Positions 17,765 through 26,631 of a stretch of DNA of 64,000 nucleotides are shown piece by piece. The DNA is from Bacillota bacterium (GTDB lineage Bacteria; Bacillota; Clostridia; Lachnospirales; Lachnospiraceae), in contig JAEZLH010000035.1 in NCBI GenBank assembly GCA_023435895.1, positions 1 to 64,000 on the forward strand. The letters run 5' to 3'. The first letter of the stretch is position 1. Every line of letters begins with the position of its first letter. The translations under genes were made by a program, and so were the position numbers. The notes below the pieces were generated by a model. That model had not been told where the DNA came from, made no database searches, and saw nothing but the letters and a program-made list of their open reading frames with translations.

Positions 17765-17793
17765 TTGGACAAAATAATGCCGTATGGTATACT
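17765..17793 (+). promoter_or_regulatory. Candidate sigma-A promoter for the zinc-ribbon gene
   Basis: TTGGAC (17765-17770) and TATACT (17788-17793) are spaced by exactly 17 bp, with TGG just before the -10 (extended -10). It lies 48 bp before the start codon at 17841. Confidence 0.55.
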
Positions 17794-17840
17794 AACTATG
17801 ACTTGGTTCGTGGTTATGAAAATGAAGGAGGAATGACAGT

Positions 17841-18212
17841 ATGTTCTTTGTATTTGGAATAGCAAACGGTGAAAAGAAATTAAATTTTGTGCAGACCATT
17901 GTGTGCCAAAGGTGTGGTCAATTCGGTAGATGGGAAGCATATGTTACCTATATGTATTTTAGTTTGTTTTTTATACCGGTTTTTCGATGGAGTAAGCATT
18001 TTTATATTAAAAGCAGTTGCTGTGGTGCTATATATGAGATTGATAAGGAACTGGGGAAGAGAATACAAAGAGGGGAAGAAATCACCCTGAATGAAAGTGA
18101 ACTTCATATAATGAATGGTCAAAGTAATCAGAGATCCTCTTCTTGTCCTAGATGCGGTTATTCGATTTCCACTGAATTTGAGTATTGTCCAAAGTGTGGC
18201 CATAAGTTATAG
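17841..18212 (+). CDS. Zinc-ribbon protein of unknown function
   Basis: Protein of 123 aa with two metal-binding patches: CxxC at residues 22-25 paired with CC near 64-65, and a C-terminal ribbon CPRCG ... CPKCG (Cys 102, 105, 116, 119). Between the first two cysteine pairs is a hydrophobic segment YMYFSLFFIPVF, perhaps membrane-associated. Similar small zinc-ribbon proteins are widespread in Firmicutes and remain uncharacterised. It has its own promoter and a GGAGGA ribosome binding site. Confidence 0.7.
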   Translation: MFFVFGIANGEKKLNFVQTIVCQRCGQFGRWEAYVTYMYFSLFFIPVFRWSKHFYIKSSCCGAIYEIDKELGKRIQRGEEITLNESELHIMNGQSNQRSSSCPRCGYSISTEFEYCPKCGHKL

Positions 18213-18315
18213 GGCTTAACATGACAAACCTCCTGGGGGAATTTCTATAATCACAAGACTGATTCCAATTACATAGGCATAAACTTAATTGTAAGATGGA
18301 ATAGAGGTATATGCT

Positions 18316-19086
18316 ATGAAGATAGGTAAAATCCTCCTTGTAATTATATTATTTCTTCTCATGCTGGGGGGGTGCGCCGTGGAAAAGGCGGCTCCCGTTG
18401 TTCAAACAGATTCCGATAAAAGCATGATTTCAACCAAACAATTTTCAAAAGGTGGAGTAATTGGGGAATATCCCTTTGTGAGCAGCGGTGGGAGCAAAAG
18501 CCAGATAACTAGTTGGAATCAAATTATTAAAAAAGATTTCAATAAAATTGTTAACCTATACAGTTTTCAATCGATTCCAGGACCTGCACCAGGTCCCTCA
18601 GAAGTACCTCCAGTCATATTGACAATAAAATATGAAACCAGATTAAATGATAAAATACTAAGCTTTTTATATCTTGCAGATTTTAATGCATCCTTTACTG
18701 CGCATCCGACTCAGCTGACCTATACCACCAATATACAAAAGAAAAACAATCAACGCATTTTGCTTGGGGATATCGTACAGTTAAATGAGGACTTTGTTAA
18801 AGATTTTCGTACCTGGGATTTTATTTCAGCAGAACCATCCAACCAGGAATTAAATCAAGCAATCAAGGACTATTTTAAAGAAATGAGTGATGAGGATATC
18901 TTAAAGGGGTTGAAACATGCGGATATCATAGGATCGGGAAATCAGCTGGATGTTTTTAGTTATATGACTCCGACTGGATTAGGGTTATCCTTTGGGGTTC
19001 CAAATTATTTGGGAGATCATGTGGAATTTGAACGGGCATACGATAAAATTAAGAAGTTTATAAAGGAACCGATGGAACTTCCCTAG
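18316..19086 (+). CDS. Predicted lipoprotein, possibly DUF4163/DUF3298-like
   Basis: Exported protein of 256 aa. A hydrophobic signal peptide ends in the lipobox LGGC, so Cys20 would carry the lipid after signal peptidase II cleavage. The mature part has a beta-rich look with the order IVNLYSF, LTIKYETRLNDKILSFLYLADF and a later GVPNYLGDHVEF. This order resembles DUF4163/DUF3298 domains of extracytoplasmic proteins, but I cannot confirm it. Proline-rich segment at about residues 95-104. Function unknown. Confidence 0.7.
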   Translation: MKIGKILLVIILFLLMLGGCAVEKAAPVVQTDSDKSMISTKQFSKGGVIGEYPFVSSGGSKSQITSWNQIIKKDFNKIVNLYSFQSIPGPAPGPSEVPPVILTIKYETRLNDKILSFLYLADFNASFTAHPTQLTYTTNIQKKNNQRILLGDIVQLNEDFVKDFRTWDFISAEPSNQELNQAIKDYFKEMSDEDILKGLKHADIIGSGNQLDVFSYMTPTGLGLSFGVPNYLGDHVEFERAYDKIKKFIKEPMELP

Positions 19087-19197
19087 GAGATACCTGGATT
19101 ACGGAGAGCGGTAAAGTTGTCTTGTTCTTAATCGTTGAAAAGGGGAAGTCGTTGATGTGATATGATTTTACATACTAATACCTATGTAAATTAATAA

Positions 19198-19237
19198 ATG
19201 GGGGATTCGAAACTAACCGAATCCCCCATAAGATTTT
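19198..19237. terminator. Terminator hairpin between the lipoprotein gene and nrdR
   Basis: ATGGGGGATTCG (19198-19209) and CGAATCCCCCAT (19218-19229) form a 12-bp stem with an 8-base loop, followed by AAGATTTTTA. It serves the + strand lipoprotein gene and could also stop - strand transcription from nrdR. Confidence 0.75.
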
Positions 19238-19311
19238 TATGAAATTTCTGATAAAGTTTTAAAGAAAGATTTCTCCAACCCTTTATAAACAATCATAACA
19301 GTGTAACATAT

Positions 19312-19761
19312 CTACTCTAATATTTTCTTTAATTCATCCATAAAGGTGCTTACATCTTTAAATTCCCTGTATACCGAAGCAAAGCGGACATAGGCCACGG
19401 GATCAAGATTTTTTAATTTGGTCATTACGATTTCACCGATATCGGAGCTTGGAATTTCTTTGTCCTCCCGATTAAAGATCATATTCTCTACTTCATCCAC
19501 CAAAGTGGTAATGGTATCGACCGAAATGGGACGCTTATGACAGGAACGGAATACGCCCGCCTCGATTTTTGAACGATCATAAGGTTCACGGTTGTTATCT
19601 TTTTTTATTACCACAAGTGGAATTGTCTCGACCTTCTCATAAGTGGTAAATCGTCTATGGCATTCATCGCATTGACGTCTTCTGCGAATGGAATTATTCT
19701 CATCGGCAGGGCGCGAATCGATAACTCTGGTATTATCCTTATTACAAAATGGGCATTTCAT
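19312..19761 (-). CDS. nrdR: Ribonucleotide reductase transcriptional repressor NrdR
   Basis: ATP/dATP-sensing repressor of ribonucleotide reductase genes. The 149-aa protein has an N-terminal zinc ribbon (Cys 3, 6, 31, 34) with an arginine-rich IRRRRQC segment, then an ATP-cone domain (about 46-136). The start at 19761 follows a GGAGGA on the - strand; an upstream in-frame ATG would only add ten residues. A near-consensus promoter lies upstream. Together with ymxH/ylmC it reads opposite to the surrounding genes. Confidence 0.96.
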   Translation of the reverse strand: MKCPFCNKDNTRVIDSRPADENNSIRRRRQCDECHRRFTTYEKVETIPLVVIKKDNNREPYDRSKIEAGVFRSCHKRPISVDTITTLVDEVENMIFNREDKEIPSSDIGEIVMTKLKNLDPVAYVRFASVYREFKDVSTFMDELKKILE

Positions 19762-19835
19762 AGTATATCCTCCTGGTTTGTTGGGTCGCAAACTGCATAT
19801 TTCATGATAGCTTGACGAAAAACCGACCTAACTAA

Positions 19836-19864
19836 ATTATATTGAAGAATATACTTACGGTCAA
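19836..19864 (-). promoter_or_regulatory. Sigma-A promoter of nrdR
   Basis: On the - strand TTGACC (19864-19859) and TATAAT (19841-19836) are spaced by exactly 17 bp, 75 bp before the nrdR start. This near-consensus match is among the strongest promoters in the window. Confidence 0.7.
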
Positions 19865-19928
19865 GGAAATCTTTACAAGTTTCAAGCTTTCTTAATGTAT
19901 TTCCTTGAATAATTAGTTGATAAAGGCT

Positions 19929-20186
19929 CTAGATGCATTTTAAAAGACATTTTTCTATATCCACATCCACAAGTATAATATCAACGCCAATCTGCTTAAT
20001 GCAGTTTCTACCGATTACATATTCCTGATCACGACCTAAGATTCCCCATACCTTACAGGGACCGGGGATAATAATATGTGTTATTTGACCTGTACAAATA
20101 TCGAATTCTACATCACAAACGTAACCAAGTCTCATGCAATCCCTACAATTTATAACTTCTTTTTCTCTTAGCTCACAAATGCGCAT
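19929..20186 (-). CDS. ylmC: YlmC/YmxH-family sporulation protein (PRC-barrel)
   Basis: Small PRC-barrel-like protein of 85 aa (MRICELREKEVINCRDC ... GYVCDVEFDICTGQI). Members are conserved in spore-forming Firmicutes and are typically linked to sigG or nrdR; one is reported as sporulation-associated, the molecular role is unknown. The frame opens upstream at 20237, but the conserved N-terminus and GGGTG about 7 bases before 20186 decide the start. It lies divergent to yifB. Confidence 0.8.
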   Translation of the reverse strand: MRICELREKEVINCRDCMRLGYVCDVEFDICTGQITHIIIPGPCKVWGILGRDQEYVIGRNCIKQIGVDIILVDVDIEKCLLKCI

Positions 20187-20242
20187 ATAATCACCCTTTA
20201 ACATGAGATTTGTATAATCTAATCTCTCTTGTATCATGGTTC

Positions 20243-20271
20243 ATTATATGCGCATTTTTTGAAAATGTCCT
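20243..20271 (-). promoter_or_regulatory. Candidate promoter of ylmC
   Basis: On the - strand AGGACA (20271-20266) and TATAAT (20248-20243), spaced 17 bp, lie about 57 bp before the ylmC start. Confidence 0.45.
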
Positions 20272-20348
20272 CTGATTATATGCTGTCCTTGCGAATTTGT
20301 TACAGTTTATTTAAAATAAATCTATATTGCAAAGCAGCTACTTTATTC

Positions 20349-20377
20349 TTGATTATTCCATTTCGCTTTGCTATACT
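20349..20377 (+). promoter_or_regulatory. Candidate promoter of yifB
   Basis: TTGATT (20349-20354) and TATACT (20372-20377) with a 17-bp spacer, 54 bp before the yifB start. Divergent from the ylmC promoter. Confidence 0.55.
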
Positions 20378-20430
20378 ACCTATAAGCAAATGATTCCTTC
20401 ATTGTGGGAGAGACAATGAAAGGAGTAACA

Positions 20431-21963
20431 ATGTTCAGTAAAACATATAGCGCGGCAATTCATGGAATTGATGGACTGATTGTATCGGTGGAGGCGGATG
20501 TCAGTGATGGACTTCCGATTTTTGATATGGTCGGTTATCTGGGTTCTGAGGTAAAGGAAGCCAGGGAGAGAGTAAAAATCGCCCTGAAAAATTCCGGCTT
20601 CCTGCTTCCGCCTAAGCGAATTACGGTGAATTTATCACCAGCGGATATTCGTAAAGAAGGCACTGCCTTTGATTTGTCTATAGCAATTTCGATTCTTGCG
20701 GCCTTTGGTCATCTACCCGAGGATACTCTGTCAGAGTATTTAATCATCGGAGAACTCAGCTTAAATGGTAATGTGAATAAGGTTAACGGTATATTGCCCA
20801 TTGTATATTCTGCAAAGCAACAGGGCTTTACAAAGTGCATCGTTCCCTGGGAAAATGCTGGCGAAGGAGCGGTGGTTCAGGGAATAAAGGTGTACGGAGT
20901 CAAAACCTTGAACGAGTGCGCACAATTAATGAAACAGCAGGTAGAGTTTAGCCCAAAGGAGATTGATATGGATGGGCTGTTTCAATACGAACGTGAGGGA
21001 GAAGGTCTGGATTTTATGGAGGTTGCCGGACAGAGGGCAGCCAAAAGAGCCATTGAGATTGCGGTGTCGGGTATGCACAATTTATTAATGATAGGACCTC
21101 CCGGCTCGGGCAAAAGTATGCTTGCAACTCGAATACCCACAATTATGCCGGAGCTTTCCTTCGAGGAAAGTATGGAAATTTCAAAAATTTATAGCATCGC
21201 CGGACTACTTGGTCAGCAGTCCTTGGTTACCAGACGTCCGTTTCGCAACCCCCATCATACCATCACCACAACTGCGCTCATTGGAGGGGGAAGGACACCA
21301 AAACCCGGTGAAATCAGTCTGGCTCATTTGGGAGTCATGTTTCTTGATGAGTTACCTGAGTTTCAAAAGAATACGATTGAGGTATTAAGACAGCCGTTGG
21401 AAGAGAAAACCGTCACCATATCCAGATTAAATGCCTCCTATTGTTATCCAGCCGGCTTCATGCTCGTTGCCGCCATGAACCCTTGCTCCTGCGGTTATTA
21501 TCCCGATCGCAATAAATGCAATTGTTCCGTCAACCAAGTAAAACGATATCTAGGGAGAATATCCCAACCTCTGTTAGATCGCTTTGATATCTGTATTGAA
21601 GCCTTGCAGATGAACTACAAAGATCTAGAGCACCAGGAACATCAGGAAAGCTCCAAACAAATGAGAGAACGGGTCAGCATTGCAAGAAAAATTCAGCTGG
21701 AACGTTATCAAGGTCAGAATATCTATTTTAATTCTCAATTATCCCCTCGAACTATAAAAAAATATTGCAAGCTTGATACAAAGGATCAAGCCTTATTAGA
21801 GGAAGCTTTTGTGAAGATGAATCTCAGTGCCCGCGGCTATCATAGAATTCTTAAAGTTGCCAGGACAATCGCTGATTTGGATCAGTGCGAACAGATTAAT
21901 ACAAAGCATATCAGTGAGGCAATCTGTTACCGTGGAGTGGATCAAAAATACTGGGGTGAATAG
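20431..21963 (+). CDS. YifB/ComM-family AAA+ ATPase (Mg-chelatase-like)
   Basis: Protein of 510 aa: an N-terminal Lon-protease-like domain, a central Mg-chelatase-type AAA+ domain with Walker A GPPGSGKS (222-229) and Walker B MFLDELPEF, and a C-terminal Mg-chelatase domain. ComM, a relative, is a hexameric helicase that aids branch migration during transformation. The gene is directly before dprA, also a competence and recombination gene, which supports a DNA-handling role. The start at ATG 20431 follows AAAGGAG and begins MFSKTYSAAIHGIDG as in relatives; the in-frame GTG upstream is not needed. Confidence 0.93.
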   Translation: MFSKTYSAAIHGIDGLIVSVEADVSDGLPIFDMVGYLGSEVKEARERVKIALKNSGFLLPPKRITVNLSPADIRKEGTAFDLSIAISILAAFGHLPEDTLSEYLIIGELSLNGNVNKVNGILPIVYSAKQQGFTKCIVPWENAGEGAVVQGIKVYGVKTLNECAQLMKQQVEFSPKEIDMDGLFQYEREGEGLDFMEVAGQRAAKRAIEIAVSGMHNLLMIGPPGSGKSMLATRIPTIMPELSFEESMEISKIYSIAGLLGQQSLVTRRPFRNPHHTITTTALIGGGRTPKPGEISLAHLGVMFLDELPEFQKNTIEVLRQPLEEKTVTISRLNASYCYPAGFMLVAAMNPCSCGYYPDRNKCNCSVNQVKRYLGRISQPLLDRFDICIEALQMNYKDLEHQEHQESSKQMRERVSIARKIQLERYQGQNIYFNSQLSPRTIKKYCKLDTKDQALLEEAFVKMNLSARGYHRILKVARTIADLDQCEQINTKHISEAICYRGVDQKYWGE

Positions 21964-22087
21964 ATAAGCCTTGTCATTTTGTATGACTTAGGGTTAATAA
22001 CTTATTAGTTCGGTGAGGGAGTGAGGTATTTACGGGGAGTTTTACTGGCATATTTATAAAATGATGCATATAATTTAGGAGGAAAGC

Positions 22088-23200
22088 GTGAATCAAAAAG
22101 AATATAATTATTGGTTGGATAATATTAATCAAATTGGGTTAAAAAAAATAGAGAGAGTACGAACTGCCTTTGGTAGTGCAGAGGGAGTATTTCATGCAAC
22201 CTATCATGAATTGATGGAATTTCAGCAGCAGTTTTCATCTGCTACCATGTTTTCAGCAGGAGATGTGGAGGTTCTTATTCAAAGCAGGAACAAGGATAAA
22301 ATACAATATAACTATGCTAAATTGTTGGACAGCGGCATATATTTTGTTTCAAAGGAAGATAATGATTATCCCGAAAAATTACGAAATATTTACGATGCGC
22401 CCAATGCACTTTATGTAAGAGGGAAACTGCCACCCAAGCACCAAAAGATTCTTGCAATTGTAGGTGCCAGGGAATGTACGGAGTATGGCAGGGAAATGGC
22501 GAAGTATTTCGCAGCCCAGCTGGCGAAAGAAGGAATAGGGGTGATTAGCGGGCTGGCAAGAGGAATTGATTCCTATGCCCATATTGGCGCCCTAAGTCAG
22601 GGAGGGATTACCTACGGGGTTCTAGGCTGTGGGATTGATATCTGTTATCCCAAAGAAAATATTAATCTTTTTATGGAAATGCAAAAGGAAGGAGCAGTAT
22701 TGTCAGAGTATGCCCCGGGAATTAAACCACTGGCTGCGAACTTTCCCATGAGAAACCGAATTATCAGCGGATTAAGTGATGCGGTATTTGTGATGGAAGC
22801 AAAAGAAAAAAGCGGATCCCTAATTACGGTTGATATGGGTTTGGAACAAGGGAAGGATATTTATGCTCTTCCTGGAAAAGTGACCGATCGATTAAGTGGT
22901 GGATGTAATAATTTGATAAAAATGGGGGCAAAATTAGTTACAGCTCCGAAAGATATTTTGGAGGATTTCTTACCGGATTATCAAGAAATCCCCAATGATT
23001 TGAAAAAAAATAATAAAATTCTTGAAACAGATGGGAAAATAGTGTATGCTTGTTTAAGCTTCGAGCCCATGCATTTTGAGGAAATATTGATTCAGACAGG
23101 GTTACCGATGGATCAAGTGATGGAGTATTTATTACTCTTGGAGCTCTCAGGCTTGATTACACAAATCAGAAAGAACTATTACATTATAAAGAACATATAG
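22088..23200 (+). CDS. dprA: DNA processing protein DprA/Smf
   Basis: Recombination mediator of 370 aa that loads RecA on incoming single-stranded DNA. It has an N-terminal helical region, the Rossmann-type core (KILAIVGARECTEYG; SGLARGIDSYAH; GCGIDICYP; IISGLSDAVFV) and a C-terminal winged-helix-like domain (about 310-370). The start is GTG, seven bases behind AGGAGGAAA. It lies between yifB and topA, the common Firmicute order, and topA follows after a short gap. Confidence 0.95.
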   Translation: MNQKEYNYWLDNINQIGLKKIERVRTAFGSAEGVFHATYHELMEFQQQFSSATMFSAGDVEVLIQSRNKDKIQYNYAKLLDSGIYFVSKEDNDYPEKLRNIYDAPNALYVRGKLPPKHQKILAIVGARECTEYGREMAKYFAAQLAKEGIGVISGLARGIDSYAHIGALSQGGITYGVLGCGIDICYPKENINLFMEMQKEGAVLSEYAPGIKPLAANFPMRNRIISGLSDAVFVMEAKEKSGSLITVDMGLEQGKDIYALPGKVTDRLSGGCNNLIKMGAKLVTAPKDILEDFLPDYQEIPNDLKKNNKILETDGKIVYACLSFEPMHFEEILIQTGLPMDQVMEYLLLLELSGLITQIRKNYYIIKNI

Positions 23201-23233
23201 ATTATTTAGGAAGAAATGAGGGGACGCAACAGT

Positions 23234-25288
23234 ATGCCAAGATATCTTGTAATTGTGGAATCTCCGGCAAAAGCAAAGACGATCAAAAAGTTTCTGGGCG
23301 CTAATTATGAAGTACTTGCGTCGAACGGACACGTTAGGGATTTGCCGAAGAGCCAGATGGGAATTGACATTGAACATGACTATGAACCAAAATATATAAC
23401 TATCAGAGGAAAGGGAGATTTACTTGCCAAGCTTCGTAAAGAAGTAAAGAAGGCGGATAAAATTTACCTTGCCACTGACCCTGACCGTGAGGGAGAGGCA
23501 ATTTCTTGGCATCTTTCTCAAACCTTACGTCTGGAAGAAAAGGAATCCAGCCGGATTACCTTTAATGAAATTACAAAGAATGCCGTGAAGTCTTCCATTA
23601 AACAGGCAAGGGACATTGACATGGATCTGGTTAATGCACAACAGGCCAGAAGAATACTTGACCGCATGGTGGGTTATCAGATCAGCCCGTTACTCTGGGC
23701 AAAGATAAAACGTGGTCTGAGTGCCGGAAGAGTGCAATCCGTAGCACTTCGTATTATCTGTGATCGTGAAGATGAAATCAATGCCTTTGTTCCGGAAGAA
23801 TATTGGAATCTGGAAGCGGAATTTGATTTAAAGGGTAAGAAGAAGCCCCTTGTAGCAAAGCTTTCTAAGAAAGATATTCATTCAGAACAAGAGATGAATG
23901 AAATCTTAAAGAAACTAGAGAACGGTGATTTTATTGCCAAAGAAATAAAACGCAGCGAACGTATCCGCAAATCACCGCTGCCCTTTACAACCAGTACCCT
24001 GCAACAAGAAGCAGCCAAGGCATTAAACTATTCAACTCAAAAGACGATGCAGCTGGCGCAGCAGCTCTATGAAGGTATCGATGTGAAAGGACACGGAACC
24101 ATCGGTCTGATTACGTATCTTCGTACGGACTCTATTCGTATTAGTGATGAAGCAGATCAGGCGGTGAAAGAATATATTAATACTCAGTATGGTGAAAACT
24201 TTGTGGCAAAGGAAGAGAATCTTGGACGTACCGGCAAAAAGATTCAGGATGCACACGAAGCAATTCGTCCAACCTATGTTGATTTGGTTCCCAATGATAT
24301 TAAGGACTCTCTTTCCAGAGATCAGTTCAGACTTTATCAATTAATCTGGAAGCGTTTTGTAGCGAGCAGGATGCAGCCGGCAAAGTATGAAACCAACACA
24401 ATTAAAATAGAAGCAAACGGTTATCGTTTTTCGGCATCCGCTTCAAAACTGGTATTTGATGGCTTTATGAGCGTCTACACACCGGAGGAAGAAGAGGACG
24501 AGAATGCAGTAAACTTTGAAAGCTTAAAAGAGGGAGACAAATTAGAACTTCTGAATTTGAATAAGAGCCAACATTTTACACAGCCACCGGCTCATTATAC
24601 GGAAGCCTCTTTAGTAAAAACCTTAGAAGAACTTGGAATTGGAAGACCGAGTACGTATGCACCAACAATTACAACAATTATAGTTCGCCGTTATATTGCG
24701 AAAGAAAATAAAAACCTCTATGTGACAGAACTAGGGGAAGCTGTGAATAACATCATGAAATGTGCGTTTGCAAGTATCGTTGATGTAAACTTTACCGCTA
24801 ACTTAGAGTCATTATTAGATTGTGTGGAGGATGGCACAGTGAATTGGAAAACCATCGTCAGCAATTTTTATCCTGATTTGGAAGAGGCTGTTGAGAATGC
24901 CAATACTGAACTAGAAAAAATTCGTATAGAGGATGAGGTTACGGAAGAAGTTTGTGAGATGTGCGGAAGAAATATGGTTGTCAAATATGGACCCCATGGT
25001 AAATTCCTGGCTTGCCCCGGCTTCCCAGATTGCAAAAACACGAAACCCTATCTTGAAAAAATCGGTGTTGCTTGTCCCCTTTGCGGTGATGATATCGTTC
25101 TTCGTAAAACCAAAAAAGGCAGAAAGTATTATGGATGTGTCAATAATCCCGACTGTATGTTTATGACCTGGCAGAAGCCGTCTTCAAAAAGATGTGAGAA
25201 ATGTGGAGGCGTTCTTTTGGAGAAGGGAAACAAGCTGGTTTGTGAAAACGATAAGTGTGGTAATGTAATTAGTAATGTAAATAAATAA
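23234..25288 (+). CDS. topA: DNA topoisomerase I TopA
   Basis: Type IA topoisomerase that relaxes negative supercoils. About 684 aa: a Toprim domain with E9 and DPDRE (82-86), the catalytic Tyr295 in TYLRTDS, and three C-terminal zinc-finger modules beginning CEMCG, CPLCG and CEKCG, ending CGNVISNVNK. The start at 23234 fits homologues (MPRYLVIVESPAK); ATG 23216 adds only six residues and cannot be excluded. In an operon with dprA and possibly yifB. A long hairpin follows before codY. Confidence 0.97.
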   Translation: MPRYLVIVESPAKAKTIKKFLGANYEVLASNGHVRDLPKSQMGIDIEHDYEPKYITIRGKGDLLAKLRKEVKKADKIYLATDPDREGEAISWHLSQTLRLEEKESSRITFNEITKNAVKSSIKQARDIDMDLVNAQQARRILDRMVGYQISPLLWAKIKRGLSAGRVQSVALRIICDREDEINAFVPEEYWNLEAEFDLKGKKKPLVAKLSKKDIHSEQEMNEILKKLENGDFIAKEIKRSERIRKSPLPFTTSTLQQEAAKALNYSTQKTMQLAQQLYEGIDVKGHGTIGLITYLRTDSIRISDEADQAVKEYINTQYGENFVAKEENLGRTGKKIQDAHEAIRPTYVDLVPNDIKDSLSRDQFRLYQLIWKRFVASRMQPAKYETNTIKIEANGYRFSASASKLVFDGFMSVYTPEEEEDENAVNFESLKEGDKLELLNLNKSQHFTQPPAHYTEASLVKTLEELGIGRPSTYAPTITTIIVRRYIAKENKNLYVTELGEAVNNIMKCAFASIVDVNFTANLESLLDCVEDGTVNWKTIVSNFYPDLEEAVENANTELEKIRIEDEVTEEVCEMCGRNMVVKYGPHGKFLACPGFPDCKNTKPYLEKIGVACPLCGDDIVLRKTKKGRKYYGCVNNPDCMFMTWQKPSSKRCEKCGGVLLEKGNKLVCENDKCGNVISNVNK

Positions 25289-25300
25289 AATATTTAAGTT

Positions 25301-25315
25301 ATTTTTCGAAAAAAT
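25301..25315. promoter_or_regulatory. Weak CodY-box-like palindrome upstream of codY
   Basis: ATTTTTCGAAAAAAT resembles the CodY box AATTTTCWGAAAATT with four mismatches. It lies about 200 bp before codY and just after topA. If real it would indicate autoregulation. In AT-rich DNA such matches are common. Confidence 0.2.
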
Positions 25316-25410
25316 ACAAAAATCTATAAAACAATTTGCATTTTTCTTATAATGTGTGTCAATTTGAAGAAAAGACTATTGTTTTTGGGTAACATCTATG
25401 ATAAAATTAG

Positions 25411-25453
25411 GAAGGTAATATACTTATTGACATTTGTTAAGTATATTACCTTC
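25411..25453. terminator. Perfect 16-bp hairpin between topA and codY
   Basis: GAAGGTAATATACTTA (25411-25426) pairs perfectly with 25438-25453 across an 11-base loop. The loop begins TTGACA (25427-25432), a perfect -35 hexamer, but no -10 follows at the right distance. The sequence after the stem is only mildly T-rich. It is most likely the topA terminator or an attenuator of codY. Confidence 0.55.
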
Positions 25454-25518
25454 TTGCATAAATCACATGAAGTGGTTTATGGGGTAAAGGGAACATTGAA
25501 TTTGGGAGGAACCATCGA

Positions 25519-26292
25519 ATGAGTGTACAGTTGTTGGATAAAACAAGAAAAATTAATAACCTGCTGCATAATAACAATTCGCATAAGGTAGTATTTAATG
25601 ACATCTGTGTAGTCTTGAGCGAAATACTTGCATCAAATGTTTTGGTGATTAGCCGAAAGGGTAAAGTACTTGGTGTAAAGAATCGCAGTGATATTGCAGA
25701 AATTAATGAATTAATCAAAGATGCGGTTGGAAGACATATCGATGGTTTATTGAATGAAAGACTCTTGAATATATTATCTACCAAAGAAAATGTTAACTTA
25801 AGGACATTAGGATTTGAATTTAATGATGTAGATACTTATCAAGCGATTATTACTCCAATTGATATAGCAGGAGAAAGACTCGGAACCTTGTTTTTATATA
25901 AGAATGGACCACAATATACTTTGGATGATATTATCCTCAGTGAATATGGTACAACCGTTGTAGGACTTGAGATGATGCGATCAGTGAATGAAGAAAGTGC
26001 AGAAGAAAATCGTAAGGTTCAAATTGTTAAGTCGGCAATTAGTACCTTATCATTTTCGGAGCTGGAAGCAATTACTCATATCTTCGAAGAATTAAGAGGG
26101 AATGAAGGCATCCTGGTTGCCAGTAAAATTGCAGATCGAGTGGGTATTACAAGATCGGTTATTGTAAATGCACTTCGAAAGTTCGAAAGTGCAGGAGTAA
26201 TTGAATCAAGAAGTTCAGGAATGAAGGGGACCTACATTAGGGTATTGAATGATGTGGTTTTTGATGAGTTAGATAAACTAAATAATAACTAA
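25519..26292 (+). CDS. codY: Global transcriptional regulator CodY
   Basis: GTP- and branched-chain-amino-acid-sensing regulator of 257 aa. The N-terminal GAF domain (about 1-155) starts with the typical LLDKTRKINNLL, and the C-terminal winged helix carries IADRVGITRSVIVNALRKFESAGVIESRSSGMKGTYI, essentially the family signature. In Bacillus subtilis codY is directly upstream of the fla/che operon and represses its main promoter; the same adjacency is seen here. It begins with ATG behind GGGAGGA and ends in its own terminator. Confidence 0.97.
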   Translation: MSVQLLDKTRKINNLLHNNNSHKVVFNDICVVLSEILASNVLVISRKGKVLGVKNRSDIAEINELIKDAVGRHIDGLLNERLLNILSTKENVNLRTLGFEFNDVDTYQAIITPIDIAGERLGTLFLYKNGPQYTLDDIILSEYGTTVVGLEMMRSVNEESAEENRKVQIVKSAISTLSFSELEAITHIFEELRGNEGILVASKIADRVGITRSVIVNALRKFESAGVIESRSSGMKGTYIRVLNDVVFDELDKLNNN

Positions 26293-26314
26293 TATAGGAT
26301 GGAACCTATAAAGC

Positions 26315-26354
26315 AAAAGGATTTGTGAGAGTGTAATCTCATGAATCCTTTTTT
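26315..26354 (+). terminator. Rho-independent terminator after codY
   Basis: The stem 26315-26330 / 26337-26352 (AAAAGGATTTGTGAGA and its partner with two G-U pairs) has a 6-base loop and ends in a T-run. It separates codY from the fla/che operon. Confidence 0.8.
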
Positions 26355-26631
26355 GTATTAAATTTCATAATGAAATCAAGAGATTGTTATGTTATCTTAA
26401 AGGTGTGCCAGTTATAAAAATTGACATAAATCTTGATTTTTCGCACAAAATTTGGTTTAATTAACAAGTGAGATGAAAAGCATACAGCGATGTGTATAAA
26501 AACCGATTATATGAGCGGAAAAATAATCTAAAATATCACAAGGTATAGTATAATTATCCTAAATTTTCAAATACATCTTGTGTTTTTCATAAAAGTAATT
26601 ATAATATGTATAGATGGAAAGGAGTATGGTA
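26355..26631 (+). promoter_or_regulatory. Fla/che operon promoter region
   Basis: A 277-bp AT-rich region before flgB. Promoter-like pairs are TTGATT/TTTAAT (26433-26438 and 26456-26461, 17 bp apart, TGG before the -10) and TTGTGT/TATAAT (26578-26583 and 26600-26605, 16 bp apart). AATTTTCAAATACAT (26562-26576) matches 11 of 15 positions of the CodY box. Which promoter is active cannot be decided from the sequence. No sigma-D type promoter was recognised. Confidence 0.45.
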
